DNA of 64,000 bases, taken from NCBI GenBank assembly GCA_017654935.2, contig CM065690.1:18589058-18653057 (forward strand). The letters run 5' to 3'. The first letter of the stretch is position 1. Each line of letters opens with the position of its first letter. Positions 10,905 through 21,380 of the stretch are shown piece by piece. A model generated the notes under the pieces. That model made no database searches and was not told the DNA's origin. It saw only the letters and a program-made list of their open reading frames with translations. Origin of the DNA: Phymorhynchus buccinoides. Its lineage: Eukaryota > Mollusca > Gastropoda > Neogastropoda > Raphitomidae. The position numbers and the translations under genes are program-made.

Positions 10905-11130
10905 CGCTAATTTCGCCGAAAGTTGACAACTGATATTCACAGTGAGAGCGTCACGCGACTCCAGGTATAGCAGTAAGGGGAGAGTACTCCCACCACAGGT
11001 TGAGTATCCTTAGTAGGCGCTTCAGCCCTTTTTCTTTTCTCTAAGAATGGGCTCTTGGGTGATCTCCCTTTGCCTAAGCTAACCAAGAGGAGATCTATTG
11101 CTATCAGTCAAATATTAACTATTATAAAAA
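10905..11130 (-). repeat. Inverted copy of the 5,515-5,785 repeat
   Basis: Reverse complement of 5,515-5,785, with moderate divergence. Confidence 0.8.
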
Positions 11131-11457
11131 TACTAATTTTACTGAGCAACATTTCATAAAAAAGCAAAATGCCAGTTTGGTTTAAACCATTTTTGTTTTT
11201 GTTTATTTCTATGTTATTTGTTTGTTTATTTGCTGCCTTGTTTACCTGCTTGCTTTCATCTTGTCTTTCATTAAAGCAACTTTCTGTCGTTCTTTTTCTG
11301 CGCTTATTGAGTGTCCCCTGTGTTTTACTTTCTCTTCATTTAATATTCTCTTTGAGGGTGTTAATGTTTACTGTTATGGACAGAAGTCAGAATCTTTTAT
11401 TTACCTTGTACTAAGATAAGAAATTTTTATCATATGAATATATTTTATATACTTATG

Positions 11458-11834
11458 CAGGCCCGGCGCATGCTCTGTAAAAGTGGTGAGGCCACTCCAT
11501 TGCCTCCATGCCTTGATCATCAAAGATCAAATGTGTAACTTACCACTCAATCAATCGACCCATCGTGTAAAGGGAAAGGCTGAAATCATCACAAACTGGT
11601 CTCGTGCAGAGTTGTTGCTTTTAGCTACTGATCTTTCCGGAAGTGAAGCTTGTTGAAGTGTTCAACTTATGACCGAAATCGAAAGTAAAATCAACACACT
11701 TTGTTTGGCCACTGTGGAACAGGCGTGCCCTTCTCTTCCCCCTCTCTCTTTTTTTTTTTTTTTCTTTTTTTTTTTTTTCCCCAAAAAGTGGTACGGCCAT
11801 GACCGTGGCACCGTACCTGGATACGCCGGGCCTG
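11458..11834. mobile_element. MITE with CAGGCCCGGCG termini
   Basis: Starts CAGGCCCGGCGCATGC and ends ATACGCCGGGCCTG, about 375 bp. It contains a long pyrimidine/poly-T tract (about 11,750-11,780). No coding capacity. No second copy seen in the window. Confidence 0.65.
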
Positions 11835-12607
11835 TTATAATTTGAGGCATGGCTTTGTTAAAAATAAAATTAAAATAAAGACATACTATATAAGCCCTAA
11901 GATGGAGAGCAAGCAAAAAGTTCAATATTAGATGGAATAAAAAAAAACCCGTGCATTTTATGGAAGTGATTTTGAATGGACATTGAAACACAAGGGGTCA
12001 CTATTAGAGAAGTATGAAATATTGACAATCGCATCAGTATTGTTCATGGGTAGTTTTTCGGTCTATTTACCGTAATTTAGATGTGTGTTTGGAGGGTTTT
12101 GCCATGGCCTCTTGTCTACATTTAAAAAAAGATTATCATGAAGTAAAAACGGTTGACTAGGAATGCCAGTTTGCTTTTCAAAATTTTGCTTTTTAGTTTA
12201 CATTTATTTTATTTTCCATGTTTGTAAAGTTGCCTTTTCCAGGAATGCCATTTCACTGCTTTGCACCCAAAAAAAAAAAGAAGTTTTTATGGCATGTGTG
12301 CATTTTTATTTTGTTTTGTTTTGTTTTAAATTCAAATAACTTTTTTTTTTAATGGAATGTGGTAAGCATGTATGAGTTGTTTTTGTTTTTAATTCAAAGA
12401 AGATACTTTATTTTTTAATGGAATATGGTAAGCGTGTATATGTTTTTGGGGGGTGTTTTTGTAAGCAGATTAATATTTAAACTAAATTATGGGAAAGATG
12501 TTTTCAACTGACCTTGTTAATGAAAAGATAATATGAGTTCAACTGTTAAAAAAAGCTATAGAGTGCAATCAGTTAATTTCTGTATATTAGGCATTTGGTA
12601 ACTTTTA
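11835..12607. other. No recognisable gene
   Basis: AT-rich, homopolymer-rich DNA. A loose tandem duplication around TTTTTTAATGGAATGTGGTA occurs near 12,340 and 12,410. No protein or RNA signal. Confidence 0.6.
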
Positions 12608-12611
12608 TTAA

Positions 12612-12848
12612 CCCTTTCACTGCCAGCCATATTTCAGCCAAAAATGCCCATTGAAATGACCTGGGTAGAGAACAAAATCCATCTGCAGTATTGGGGATTC
12701 TTCTGTGACATATATGAAATAAGGTCTATCCTTACTTCCCCAAACTAAGACAAAAGGGTCTTTGGATAATAGACCCCGAATTGATGCTTTTTAGTGACAT
12801 AGGTGTTGAATCACTGTGGTGCTAAAATGCGAGTTTGGCGGTGAAAGG
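12612..12848. mobile_element. TTAA-flanked MITE, CCCTTTCACTGCC family
   Basis: Left end TTAACCCTTTCACTGCCAGC; the right end is a decayed complement (GGCGGTGAAAGGGATAATTA). A better preserved copy is at 22,790-23,028. The TTAA target suggests a piggyBac-type source (inference). Confidence 0.8.
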
Positions 12849-12998
12849 GATAATTACCATTGACTGGCGCTCATAGCTTTGCCTTTTAATATGGCGGTGC
12901 TTTAAAAAAAAAATTCAGTTATGAATTTATATCATTACTTTAGTCATTTACATGCAGTTGATTGTTGATAGCCGTACTTGTCTGCTTGTTATAAGCCC

Positions 12999-13020
12999 CC
13001 CCCCCCCCCCCCCCCCCCCT
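12999..13020. repeat. Poly-C tract
   Basis: About 21 consecutive C bases. Confidence 0.9.
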
Positions 13021-13107
13021 CCCACTGCATTTTCAGTTTGTAGAAATAGCAATTTGTTTCGCAATCGTATGCTGCTTATTGGTTTTACCTGTGATGGTTT
13101 TGTTTAA

Positions 13108-13244
13108 ATAGGGCTTTTGCCAAACGTGTTCGTATTCTATACTAGACTACTAAATTTCCCGCGCTCGTTCTGTCCGAGTTGCGTTGACCTTTGTAATTCA
13201 ACTCTCTAATTTTAACTCAGCAAATCTCACAGCAAATGCCCTAT
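13108..13244. mobile_element. MITE, GGGC.TTTGCCA family
   Basis: Begins ATAGGGCTTTTGCCAAACG and ends AGCAAATGCCCTATTGG. The core shares CCCGCGCTCGTTCTG and GAGTT.CG.TGACCTTT with the copy at 28,606-28,755. Confidence 0.75.
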
Positions 13245-14060
13245 TGGTGCCTGTGTTCATTTTCCTGTCTATTTGAGCAACATTATTCCTAAAAGACATT
13301 TATCAACAAATATGCCATGATTAATTAAAATTTGTTAGGACAGCCTCTGACAGAGCTTTGTTTCAATTTTTAGAATTAATGTGGATTGCCATTTTGGATA
13401 GAGGACTTTGAAATAACTTGTTTTTATTTGACTTGGGGGGGGGAAATAATGCTTTACGCCCTCTTATTTGACTCTTTTTTTTTGCTGGCTTATGAACAAA
13501 TTGTGTTTACAAAATTGAACAAAGGGGGAAAACTCTGTCTAATTAACTCCCCTCCACCAAAGGTGATTACGATACCAATCATCTAGCAATGCGTGGATCA
13601 GAGCCAAAGTGAGACAAAGAAAGCATCATTCTCAAGTTTAGAAACTTTACAGTTTGTGGAAAATTAGGGAAAATTGTATGTGAAAATGTATCCCATAAAC
13701 ATTTCACGTCTTTGGGACATGACGCGCTTACTAGTTTGTTTTAATCTGTAACGCTGGTTGTCTACTAATGTTAGCCTAACCCTGTAAAGGGATGCAACTG
13801 TTGCTTGGTGCGATCTCTCATTTCTCCCAACAATGTTTTATAGCATCAGAGTTTTTAGGTTTTGCTTTCTCCTGAGAGGAAGAGGTTGTTAGTGTTACCT
13901 CCCTAAAGGGAAATAATTGATGAAGGAAAAGTCAAAGAACTTAACATGCTGCTTTTTCAGGTAAATATATGATCTTCTCTTACAAGATTAAAGAAAAAAG
14001 AGTGGATGTTACCAATAACTTTGCTAAGTTGTGTGGAACAATTAGTTAATGACAAATATT
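13245..14060. other. No recognisable gene
   Basis: Anonymous DNA between two MITEs. I looked for upstream exons of the proline-rich gene here and found no convincing open exon. Confidence 0.5.
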
Positions 14061-14285
14061 GGCCTCTGCAACTAGGGTTATTAACGCCCTTGACAGTGAG
14101 AGTGAAGTCCTTAATTGTTGGTTAGTACTGAAAAGGGCATTCACTCTTGCGAAAGGCAGCCATTTAGTGGCCTCAAATAGGGTAATCAGCGAGAATTATA
14201 CCCTTGTTTGGTCAGTACTCAAGCATCTACCAAGGGCATTCACTCCAGCAAAACATGGTTGTTGCAGTGGTCAATACGATGGCAA
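14061..14285. mobile_element. MITE, second copy of the 7,308 family
   Basis: Diverged copy of 7,308-7,535 with termini ATTGGCCTCTGCAA and TTGCAGTGGTCAATA. It lies about 150 bp upstream of the splice acceptor of the proline-rich exon, so it is probably intronic. Confidence 0.75.
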
Positions 14286-14437
14286 TTTAAAAAAATGTCG
14301 TTTGAAAGTGTGTTCATGCTCTGTCCTTTCTTGATAAAGACAATTAACGACAAACATTTGAAATGCCTACGCTATGTACCCCCCTCCCGTAAAAAAAACT
14401 ATGCTGGTGTTTCATTTGAAGTTTGCTTGTTTGCCAG

Positions 14438-15642
14438 GAGCAGGGATTCAAAATGCGGGTGCCGCAGCAGCGGGTGCCGCAGCAGCGGGTGCCGCAGCAA
14501 CGGCCTTACCAGAACAGCCTGTCCACATACGTCTACATCTTCGCGTACCCGAGGATGCCCCACAATTGGCAGGGCCGATAGCTCTGCCATCAATTAAAAT
14601 ATCCAGCCTTGCCGATCTCTCTCAACAACAAATCCGTCTGCCCCCGGAGGCCTCAGAGCATTTTAAGAAATTTTCATCATCATCACCCGGGGGGCCCCCG
14701 CAAATGCGTCTGCCCCCGGAGGCCGTAGAGAAAATTAAGAAAATTTCGACAACGTTGCCGCAAACTATGGGCCCCCGTTTTCCCACGCCAATGCAGCAAA
14801 AGGTCAAGGACCCCGAATCGCCTCTAGGATCGCTGGCGAAAAAAGTTAAAGCCCACTTACCCTCGAAAACCACCAGCCACTTTCCTTCGCCTAAACAAAC
14901 GCAGGATCCGCGCCAACCGCAACTGGCAGGGCCAATAACGCTGCCAGAAATCCCCATTACACCATCACCAGCGTTGCCGCAAACTACGGGCCCACATTTT
15001 CCCACACCAACTCAGCAAAATGTCAAGAAGGGCCTTCTAGGATCGCTGACGAACAAAGTTAAAGCCCACTTACCCTCGAAAACCACCAGCCACTTTCCTT
15101 CGCCTAAACAAACGCAGGATCCGCGCCAACCGCAACTGGCAGGGCCAATAACGCTGCCAGAAATCCCCATTACACCATCACCAGCGTTGCCGCAAACTAC
15201 GGGCCCACGTTTTCCCACACCAACTCAGCAAAATGTCAAGAAGGGCCTTCTAGGATCGCTGACGAACAAAGTTAAAGCCCACCTACCCTCGAAAACCGCC
15301 AGCCGCTTTCCGTCACCGAAACAAACGCAGGATCCGGGCCAAGCGCAGAAAAAGGGTGCAAAACTTCCACACGGGTCGTTAGCTGCCTCCCCCCTTCCTC
15401 CAACGCAGCTGGGTCAGAAATCGCTTGCAGGAAACCGGTCGATAAATGTCGGCCCCCAATTGCTTCCAGAAGCTCTGCTGCAGACTACCACCTCCTTACC
15501 GCCAGCACCTGCCCAACTTGCTGGGGATGAAATTCATAAGCGTAGAGTATCACTCATATCTCCGCGAATACTCAAGCAGTTTTCAACAGCACAAGAAGAC
15601 GACGTCGATACACCCTTAGACACGAAGGAAAATGCTGTTTGA
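14438..15642 (+). CDS. Terminal exon of a proline-rich, tandem-repeat protein
   Basis: A long open frame with a good splice acceptor (GTTTGCTTGTTTGCCAG, exon from 14,438, phase needing one upstream base) and a stop at 15,640-15,642; about 400 residues. An unspliced ATG at 14,374 is possible but the residues before the acceptor look intronic. Order: three short Ala-rich units (18-bp repeat), two LPPEA motifs each followed by a Lys-rich helix (IRLPPEASEHFKKFS, MRLPPEAVEKIKKIS), then three tandem units starting LPQT.GP.FPTP at 14,755, 14,974 and 15,187 (73, 71 and a partial unit). Each carries KVKAHLPSK and FPSPKQTQDP. A basic tail (HKRRVSLISPRILKQF) precedes the acidic end. No transmembrane segment or known domain. 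GC content and codon-scale conservation contrast with the AT-rich flanks. Upstream exons not found; function unknown, probably disordered scaffold or matrix-like. Confidence 0.62.
14755..15345 (+). repeat. 213-219-bp tandem repeat inside the coding exon
   Basis: Unit starts at 14,755, 14,974 and 15,187. The second half of unit 1 and that of unit 2 (about 14,855-14,973 and 15,068-15,186) are identical at every base I compared, including third codon positions. Units 2 and 3 differ by only a few bases over their first ~125 bp. This points to very recent duplication or gene conversion. Confidence 0.92.
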
Positions 15643-17055
15643 ACATTTTGCTAACAACAAAAAAAGACAAAAGAAAGAAATTGTTTTGCTGGATACTTGT
15701 GACTGTGTTTGAGAAATTATGCATGAACTGAAATTTCGATTGTGAAAGATGTTGCGGAGATTCCAAATTTAATATGATACAGAGAACGGAGTTTAAATGT
15801 CTTCGCTAGTTTTGATTTTACTTTATTTTTTTAAATTTTAAAGTCGTTGGAAATTTGACGTCCAATCTACAATGATTTTGAAACTCCGACATAAAAAAAA
15901 AGTTCTGTTTTTGTTGTTGCTGTTGATTTGGTTTTTAAAAAAAAATGATGGCATAGATAAAGAACTCATTCAAATTTTGATCTCATAATCTGGATATTGG
16001 ATTACATAGAATTAGAGATAGATATTACATAGAATTAGAGATAGATATTACATAGAATTAGAGATAGATATGCCCTATTGGTATTTCTAAGGCTTGTTGG
16101 GCATGGTTTGTTTTTTATTTTAAAAAATATGCGGTGCAATTTATGTAAGGTTTTCTCAGGCACAGTCACAATTATGTTCGAATTGGGTTTTTTAGACGTT
16201 CAGTTTAGAAGAGGCAAGGAAAGCAGTGTTGGTGTTTGCTCACAGTGTTTGATTGTTAATGAAAACAAAACGGTTGGTTAAAAAGAGAAAAATTAAATAT
16301 AAAAAAAAATGTGTTGGATACATTTTGTTCAAACTCCTGTTGAAAAGAGGAAAGGAAAGGAAAGGTTGATGATTTTTGTACGTTTGTTTTGCATGTTTGT
16401 TCTTTTTTTCTGTTTCTCCAAACGTTGATTTGAGAAGAAAAAGTTGTGTTCGATATTTTCTGATACGTTTTGCTGAGAACGGTGATTGCAATGCTTGATT
16501 ATCCATCCGTCATCCTTTTATTATGATTTTGTTTTTTGTGTGTGCTTGCACATGTGTTGATTTTTTTTCTTTTAACTAATGGGCGCGAATGATGAAGACT
16601 AAGAAATTATTAAATTGTTTGCGGATGATGTTGGGGGTTTGTTATACGACTGTGGTGTACCTGTTTGCGGATGATTTGGACTATGTTGGGGGTTTGTTAT
16701 ACGACTGTGGTGTACCTTTTTCCTTTGAATCCCAACTCCTTTGTAGAGATATTGTTGCTACAATGTGTATGTGACAAAATGATTTTTTTTCGTTTCTAGT
16801 AGCAAGGGGTATGTCTGCAAGGGTTAAACCTGACAATTTAAAAAAGAAGGAAATGGGGCAAAGCCCCCACGAAGCTGATCACTTTTAATCAATTTAAAGC
16901 AATTTGGATGCATAATCGGGGCTCTTATACAACGGCAATCAGGTTCTCGCTTACAGCAAAGCTGTTTCACAGTTTCTATTATTTTCTTGTTGAAAATTTA
17001 CAAAAACAACGGAATTCCGTCTGTACCGAATTTTCAGAAAAAAGGATTTCTTTCC
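15643..17055. other. 3' flank of the proline-rich exon; minor tandem repeats
   Basis: Probably starts with a 3' UTR; I see no canonical AATAAA in the first several hundred bases. A 24-bp unit ending GAATTAGAGATAGATAT is repeated three times near 16,005-16,071. A ~65-bp unit (GTTTGCGGATGAT... TATACGACTGTGGTGTACCT) is duplicated at 16,618-16,718. No further gene recognised. Confidence 0.55.
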
Positions 17056-17204
17056 CAGGCATGGGAATTGTCCGCGAATTCACGGATTTCGGCGATTTTG
17101 TTGTTGAAATTGTTACTAAATACTTCGTTTTTGTTACTAAATACTTTAATTGGTGGGCTTTTCAGAGTTTTTTTGTCTCTGACCTCTGACAATTCCCATG
17201 CCTG
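17056..17204. mobile_element. MITE with CAGGCATGGGAATT termini
   Basis: Begins CAGGCATGGGAATTGTC and ends GACAATTCCCATGCCTG, perfect over 17 bp. About 149 bp. A single similar terminus (CAGGCATGGGAATT) is at 28,592. Confidence 0.8.
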
Positions 17205-17430
17205 CTTCCTGAGAAGGAAGCAGTTTAAGCCCTGTGTCCGTATCAATTTGGTAATCGTTAAAAAGGCCTTTGTTCTTAGGGGTCTAAATTCTGGTCATTC
17301 TCCAATAGTTCATTCTTCGTATGGAGAGTGAACTTTTTTTCTTCTTTTTTTGTTTAACTGTAGCTGATTGTCTGTAGAAGTCAAACCCTTATTTTACACT
17401 GATCACTAGGGCATTGTTCAAGGGGGTGTG

Positions 17431-17820
17431 CCCAATATACGAAAACGGGCGAAAACAGAAGCGAAAGTGCATTTTTGATCGTAAACAAGAACAAAAAATG
17501 TTAAATTTGTCTAAACCCTACCAAATTTTGCATAGATTTGATCTTTAATCGACTGTTGATCCATATTTATATGTAATTTCCGATCTGCATTTTTTTTATA
17601 AACCAGCTTCCGCTAGCCATTACTTCCGCCGACTGAACTTTTTTCCACTTCTCACAATTGTACCATACTATTAAATCTTAATGAAACTTGGCAGAAAGGT
17701 TCCTTAGATGCTGCCCATGGTGTTAAAATTGACGTAATGACCCAAGATCAGCGTAATCCCTTTGAATCAGATTCAGTCTCTTATGTTTTCGCCCGTTTTT
17801 GCTCGTTTTCGTATATTAGG
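17431..17820. mobile_element. MITE with AATATACGAAAACGGGCG termini
   Basis: Left end CCCAATATACGAAAACGGGC; right end GTTTTCGTATATTAGG after GTTTTCGCCCGTTTTTGC. The arms resemble each other with an extra internal repeat of the CGAAAAC motif. About 390 bp, non-coding. Confidence 0.75.
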
Positions 17821-18134
17821 TAGACCGGTTCAAGGCGCTTGGTGGCTGGACATTACGCTAGGGAGAGTGCTTTGACTGTATATTATAACACCAAATATAC
17901 TACCGCAGTCTGTATTTATGGGAAGGAGAACAAGTCAACGAGTATCAAAACATACATTTTTCTGCTACTTTATCCCAAAAGAAAACAATGAGGCAAAGCC
18001 TTCAAGGCTCACTCGAAACAGGCACATGTGGGACAACGACAAACAAAGATTGAGGGGGGATGTCTAAAGTACAACTACAAGATTGCCAATAAAATTTTAA
18101 AGTACAAATGAAACTATCGTTAATGGATACAACT

Positions 18135-18240
18135 TTTTTTTTTAAAGACAAAAAAGTGTGACCGTGCCGAGGATTGGACCCGGAACCATTGGCATGAGAA
18201 ACAGCTCTACGCAATGAGCTATCAAGGCTTTCACTGTGGA
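18135..18240 (-). mobile_element. tRNA-derived SINE fragment
   Basis: Read on the minus strand it begins like a tRNA: an A-box-like TAGCTCATTGCGTAGAGC and a B-box-like GGGTCCAATCC, then CGGCACGGTCACAC and an A-rich tract. The acceptor stem does not close, so it is not a functional tRNA. Type inferred from the internal promoter boxes. Confidence 0.55.
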
Positions 18241-18859
18241 ATACTTTCTTAACTCATGTTGCCTGTTGAATACTCTCTCACCCACTAATCTAAAATGTTA
18301 TCTGTTTACAGTGTTGTTTTAGGTATTTAATTATCAACATAATTTATGTTTAAAAGCTTGCATAGACATCTACATGTGTGCAAACTTTGAACAATGTACG
18401 CCTTCTATTTCCCGAGAAAATGCCAACATTAAAGTTTGGAGATTGGACCACACACCCAAACTACTATCATACTATAGACTCACTTCGTATACTTTTAAGA
18501 GTGGGTGGAACTGGAAGCTGTGATTGAAAAATAGGGGTATTTTAATGGAAGAACATGGAAAAAAGTTTGGCAGTAGGGGCAATGTTTTCACTATTGTGGT
18601 TTTAATTCATGCCGTATGTGTCTTGTGCTCATAATTGATAACAAGTCAGTGAAAATCTGTATGTAATTATTTGTTTGTTGGTTTCTTTTTGTGTGTTAAA
18701 GACCTGTGTATACTTCTTGTTATCTAATTTGATATCTACTGTACAGATTTTCCCTTCATCATCTTGATTTTTTTTAACCACTTATTGGATACGTTTCTTT
18801 TTGATTGTGCGAGAGAGTGCTTAGTCGTGGGCCCCTGTGTTCTCATGTACTGTATAAAT

Positions 18860-18960
18860 GTGGCGAGTGGTTTGTGTGTGTGTGTGTGCCTGCATGTGTG
18901 TGTTGTGTGCGTGTGTGTGTGATTGCGTGCGTGCATTTTTGTTTGCATGTATGTGTGTGA
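18860..18960. repeat. GT-rich microsatellite
   Basis: Interrupted (GT)n and TGCGTG runs; the open frames here are low-complexity. Confidence 0.85.
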
Positions 18961-19261
18961 TTGGATCCATTTGTTTTGTTTATATTAACACTTATGAATA
19001 TCTTGAGTACTTGTATTGTATGTGCGAAGTTTATATTGTGTATCATGTGTATGTTGAAAGGCGTATTACGGTCATTCATTTGTGTTCATTATAATTATTG
19101 TTTCTAATGTTTGTATTGATAGGTGCTTCTTTTCATGTTGATAACTCATTTATTATTTGTTGTTTCTAACGCTTGTGCTGACTGATGCTTGTTTTTATGT
19201 TGATTATTATTCACTTACTCTTGAATTGTGTTTAATGTATATGCTTACTCATTTGTATTCT

Positions 19262-19345
19262 AGTGCTTGGTTCTTTGTACAGCGCTTTGAGCTCCCTGCA
19301 CGGGAGTAAAGCGCTTTACAAGTATCCAGTATTATTATTATCGGA
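19262..19345. repeat. Repeat tail (GCGCTTTACAAGTATCCAG) ending in (ATT)n
   Basis: A short conserved tail with AAAGCGCTTTACAAGTATC followed by (TTA)n, resembling the 3' tails of invertebrate SINEs. A related tail (GCTATATAAGTGCCAATTATT) ends the repeat at 9,250. Confidence 0.45.
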
Positions 19346-19382
19346 TCTGTGTTGGTGTTTGTTCATACTAGAAAATGTTGAT

Positions 19383-20335
19383 ACTTGAGGTGATTTGTTC
19401 ATGAAGGTGTACACTTCTTGGGTCAACTACACTGCTGTGTTTTCAAACGTAGAAAACAAATATGTACAAAATAATTTCAATGAAATTTTGTCCAATTCTA
19501 TATTGTGCCTCGCCATTTACTGTGTTCCATTTTTGTTTGTGGCTCAAGCCACAAAAACCTATAACTCACTTTGTCGGTCGGTCGGTCGGTCTGTCTGTCG
19601 GTCGGTCCAAAATTGTCGCACTTCAAATCGAGGAGAGAAAATGGAGTTTTACGTCCTCTTGGTCTGAATCAGACACATATGGGACATTTGTAAATACAAA
19701 TATGGTGGGAACAATACTGGAGGCAATGCCCGGAGGCAGTACGAAACCAGTAAAGTCCCGATTTTAAAAATTAATACAGATAGGTGTAGCGGTGCCCACG
19801 CCTCGGTTAAACCTCATCGGCTATGGCACCGCCACAAGTAATTTTATCAATTTCAATTTTTTACTTCAAATCGAGGCTACACTTCAAATTGAGGCCGCTC
19901 TTTAAAATGATGTATTTTAAAAGCGTACAAAATAATAAACATACGTAATACAGACACTACAACAGACACGACGAGTATGCAGTGCTTCTTTTGATGAGTA
20001 TAAGTAGGATACATAGTTTTAAATGTTTTCCAAAAGATATAAAAAGTTACGAAATGGTGCAGAGATAACATTCTGGTTTACAGATTAAAATTATTGAAAA
20101 GCCAGGGGAGGTGATTCATGTTTGGAGTGGTAAAAATAGACCGCGTGCCACAAACTATTGCGATTTCGCGCGTGTTTTATTTTACTTGAGGTGATTTGTT
20201 CATGAAGGTGTACACTTCTTGTGTCAACTACACTGCTGTGTTTTCAAACGTAGAAAACAAATATGTACAAAATAATTTCAATGAAATTTTGTCCAATTCT
20301 ATATTGTGCCTCACCATTTACTGTGTTCCATTTTA
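19383..20335 (+). repeat. 152-bp direct repeats flanking a 649-bp insert
   Basis: Positions 19,383-19,534 and 20,184-20,335 are almost identical (one or two differences). The DNA between contains a (GGTC)n/(GTCT)n tract at about 19,580-19,610 and the dispersed repeat at 19,620-19,850. No open reading frame of note. Confidence 0.85.
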
Positions 20336-20559
20336 ATTTTTTTTCTTCTCAGTGTTACTCTATCTGTGAACATGTATGCAAAAGACTACCATATTTATCT
20401 CTGTACGTATACATTTCAATGCAAGAATGATTGTCGCATACTGGTGGCAAAATAGTTTCCGTTCCAAAACAAATACTCTGGAAATCAAAATCTTCTACAT
20501 TCCATATCATTGAACTGAATTGCTCCTTTAACACACCGTCTTTATATTCTGTGTATCCC

Positions 20560-20720
20560 CCTGTGGGGTCTTTTCTACAAATAGTTCCCCCACCTTCTGG
20601 AAGTTCTGTGCTTGTAACTTCCTCTAATCTGTCATTCTCTTTGACTCTGCCTTTTCCCTTTGCTTACTGTCATCTGCTATCTATCTCACTGGTCCATTCT
20701 CCTGCCTTTTTTCTATACAT
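20560..20720 (+). repeat. Dispersed repeat, short copy (also 33,945 and 62,600)
   Basis: Shares AGTTCCCCCACCTTCTGGAA, TGTAACTTCCTCTAATCTG, TTTGACTCTGCCTTTTCCCT and CCATTCTCCTGCC with 33,960-34,105 and 62,635-62,770. Confidence 0.8.
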
Positions 20721-20997
20721 TCTTACAAAGATTTCTTCAGCCGAATTCGGACGTGCTGGGCCTAACTATTTCTTAGGCGCATAATGGCAGCATGACACAT
20801 CTACGCTCATATGACAGGAAACTGTCTGAGCGAACGAAGATCAAGAAGATATTCTGTGTATTTATTTTTATAACATTTAATATGATCTTGCCTTGCTCTG
20901 CAGCTTTTTCTGTATAACCCACCGAGCCGTATTTCCCACAAAGTGACGCCGATAAAGCAAATGCTGGTCGGTTCTACCCTATTATTGAAAATTAGGT

Positions 20998-21380
20998 AAA
21001 GGTAAAGATGTGCCACCCCCCATGCATTTCTCGGTTAATTGTATTTTTCCGTTTTTGCCTTTCTTACCATACATAAAGCTGTATTTTAGGAACATTTTTA
21101 GCTAATTACCTTTTTGGAATACTAACCCTAGCCCTAAACCTAACCCTACCCCCCACTATGTACTGCAGTACACCGCGATTTGTCACAGTTATGGTTCGTT
21201 GCGTTTTTCCGTCTTATACGGTGGGGGGTAGGGTTAGGGTTAGGGTTAGGGTTAGTATTCCAAAAAGGTTATTAGCTAAAAAGGTTCCTAAAATACAGCT
21301 TTATGTATGGTAAGAAAGGCAATAACGGAAAAATACAATTAACCGAGATAGGTAGGGGGGGTGGCACATCTTGACCTTTT
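20998..21380. mobile_element. Inverted-repeat element with telomeric arrays in both arms
   Basis: Arms 20,998-21,158 and about 21,217-21,380 pair over roughly 155 bp with few mismatches (for example AAGATGTGCCACCCCCC, TCGGTTAATTGTATTTTTCC, ACCATACATAAAGCTGTATT). Each arm ends inward with a telomere-type array: CCCTAACCCTA-like on the left, four GGGTTA units on the right. The spacer of about 60 bp holds CGCGATTTGTCACAGTTATG. Unlike the 10,123 element in sequence, but built the same way. Non-coding. Confidence 0.9.

Noticed and set aside
14622..15218. Minus-strand Gly/Cys-rich frames opposite the proline-rich exon
   Set aside because: Antisense of a GC-rich coding repeat; they have no independent evidence.
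18135..18240. tRNA gene on the minus strand
   Set aside because: A- and B-box-like motifs are present but the arms do not fold into a full cloverleaf, and an A-rich SINE-like body follows.
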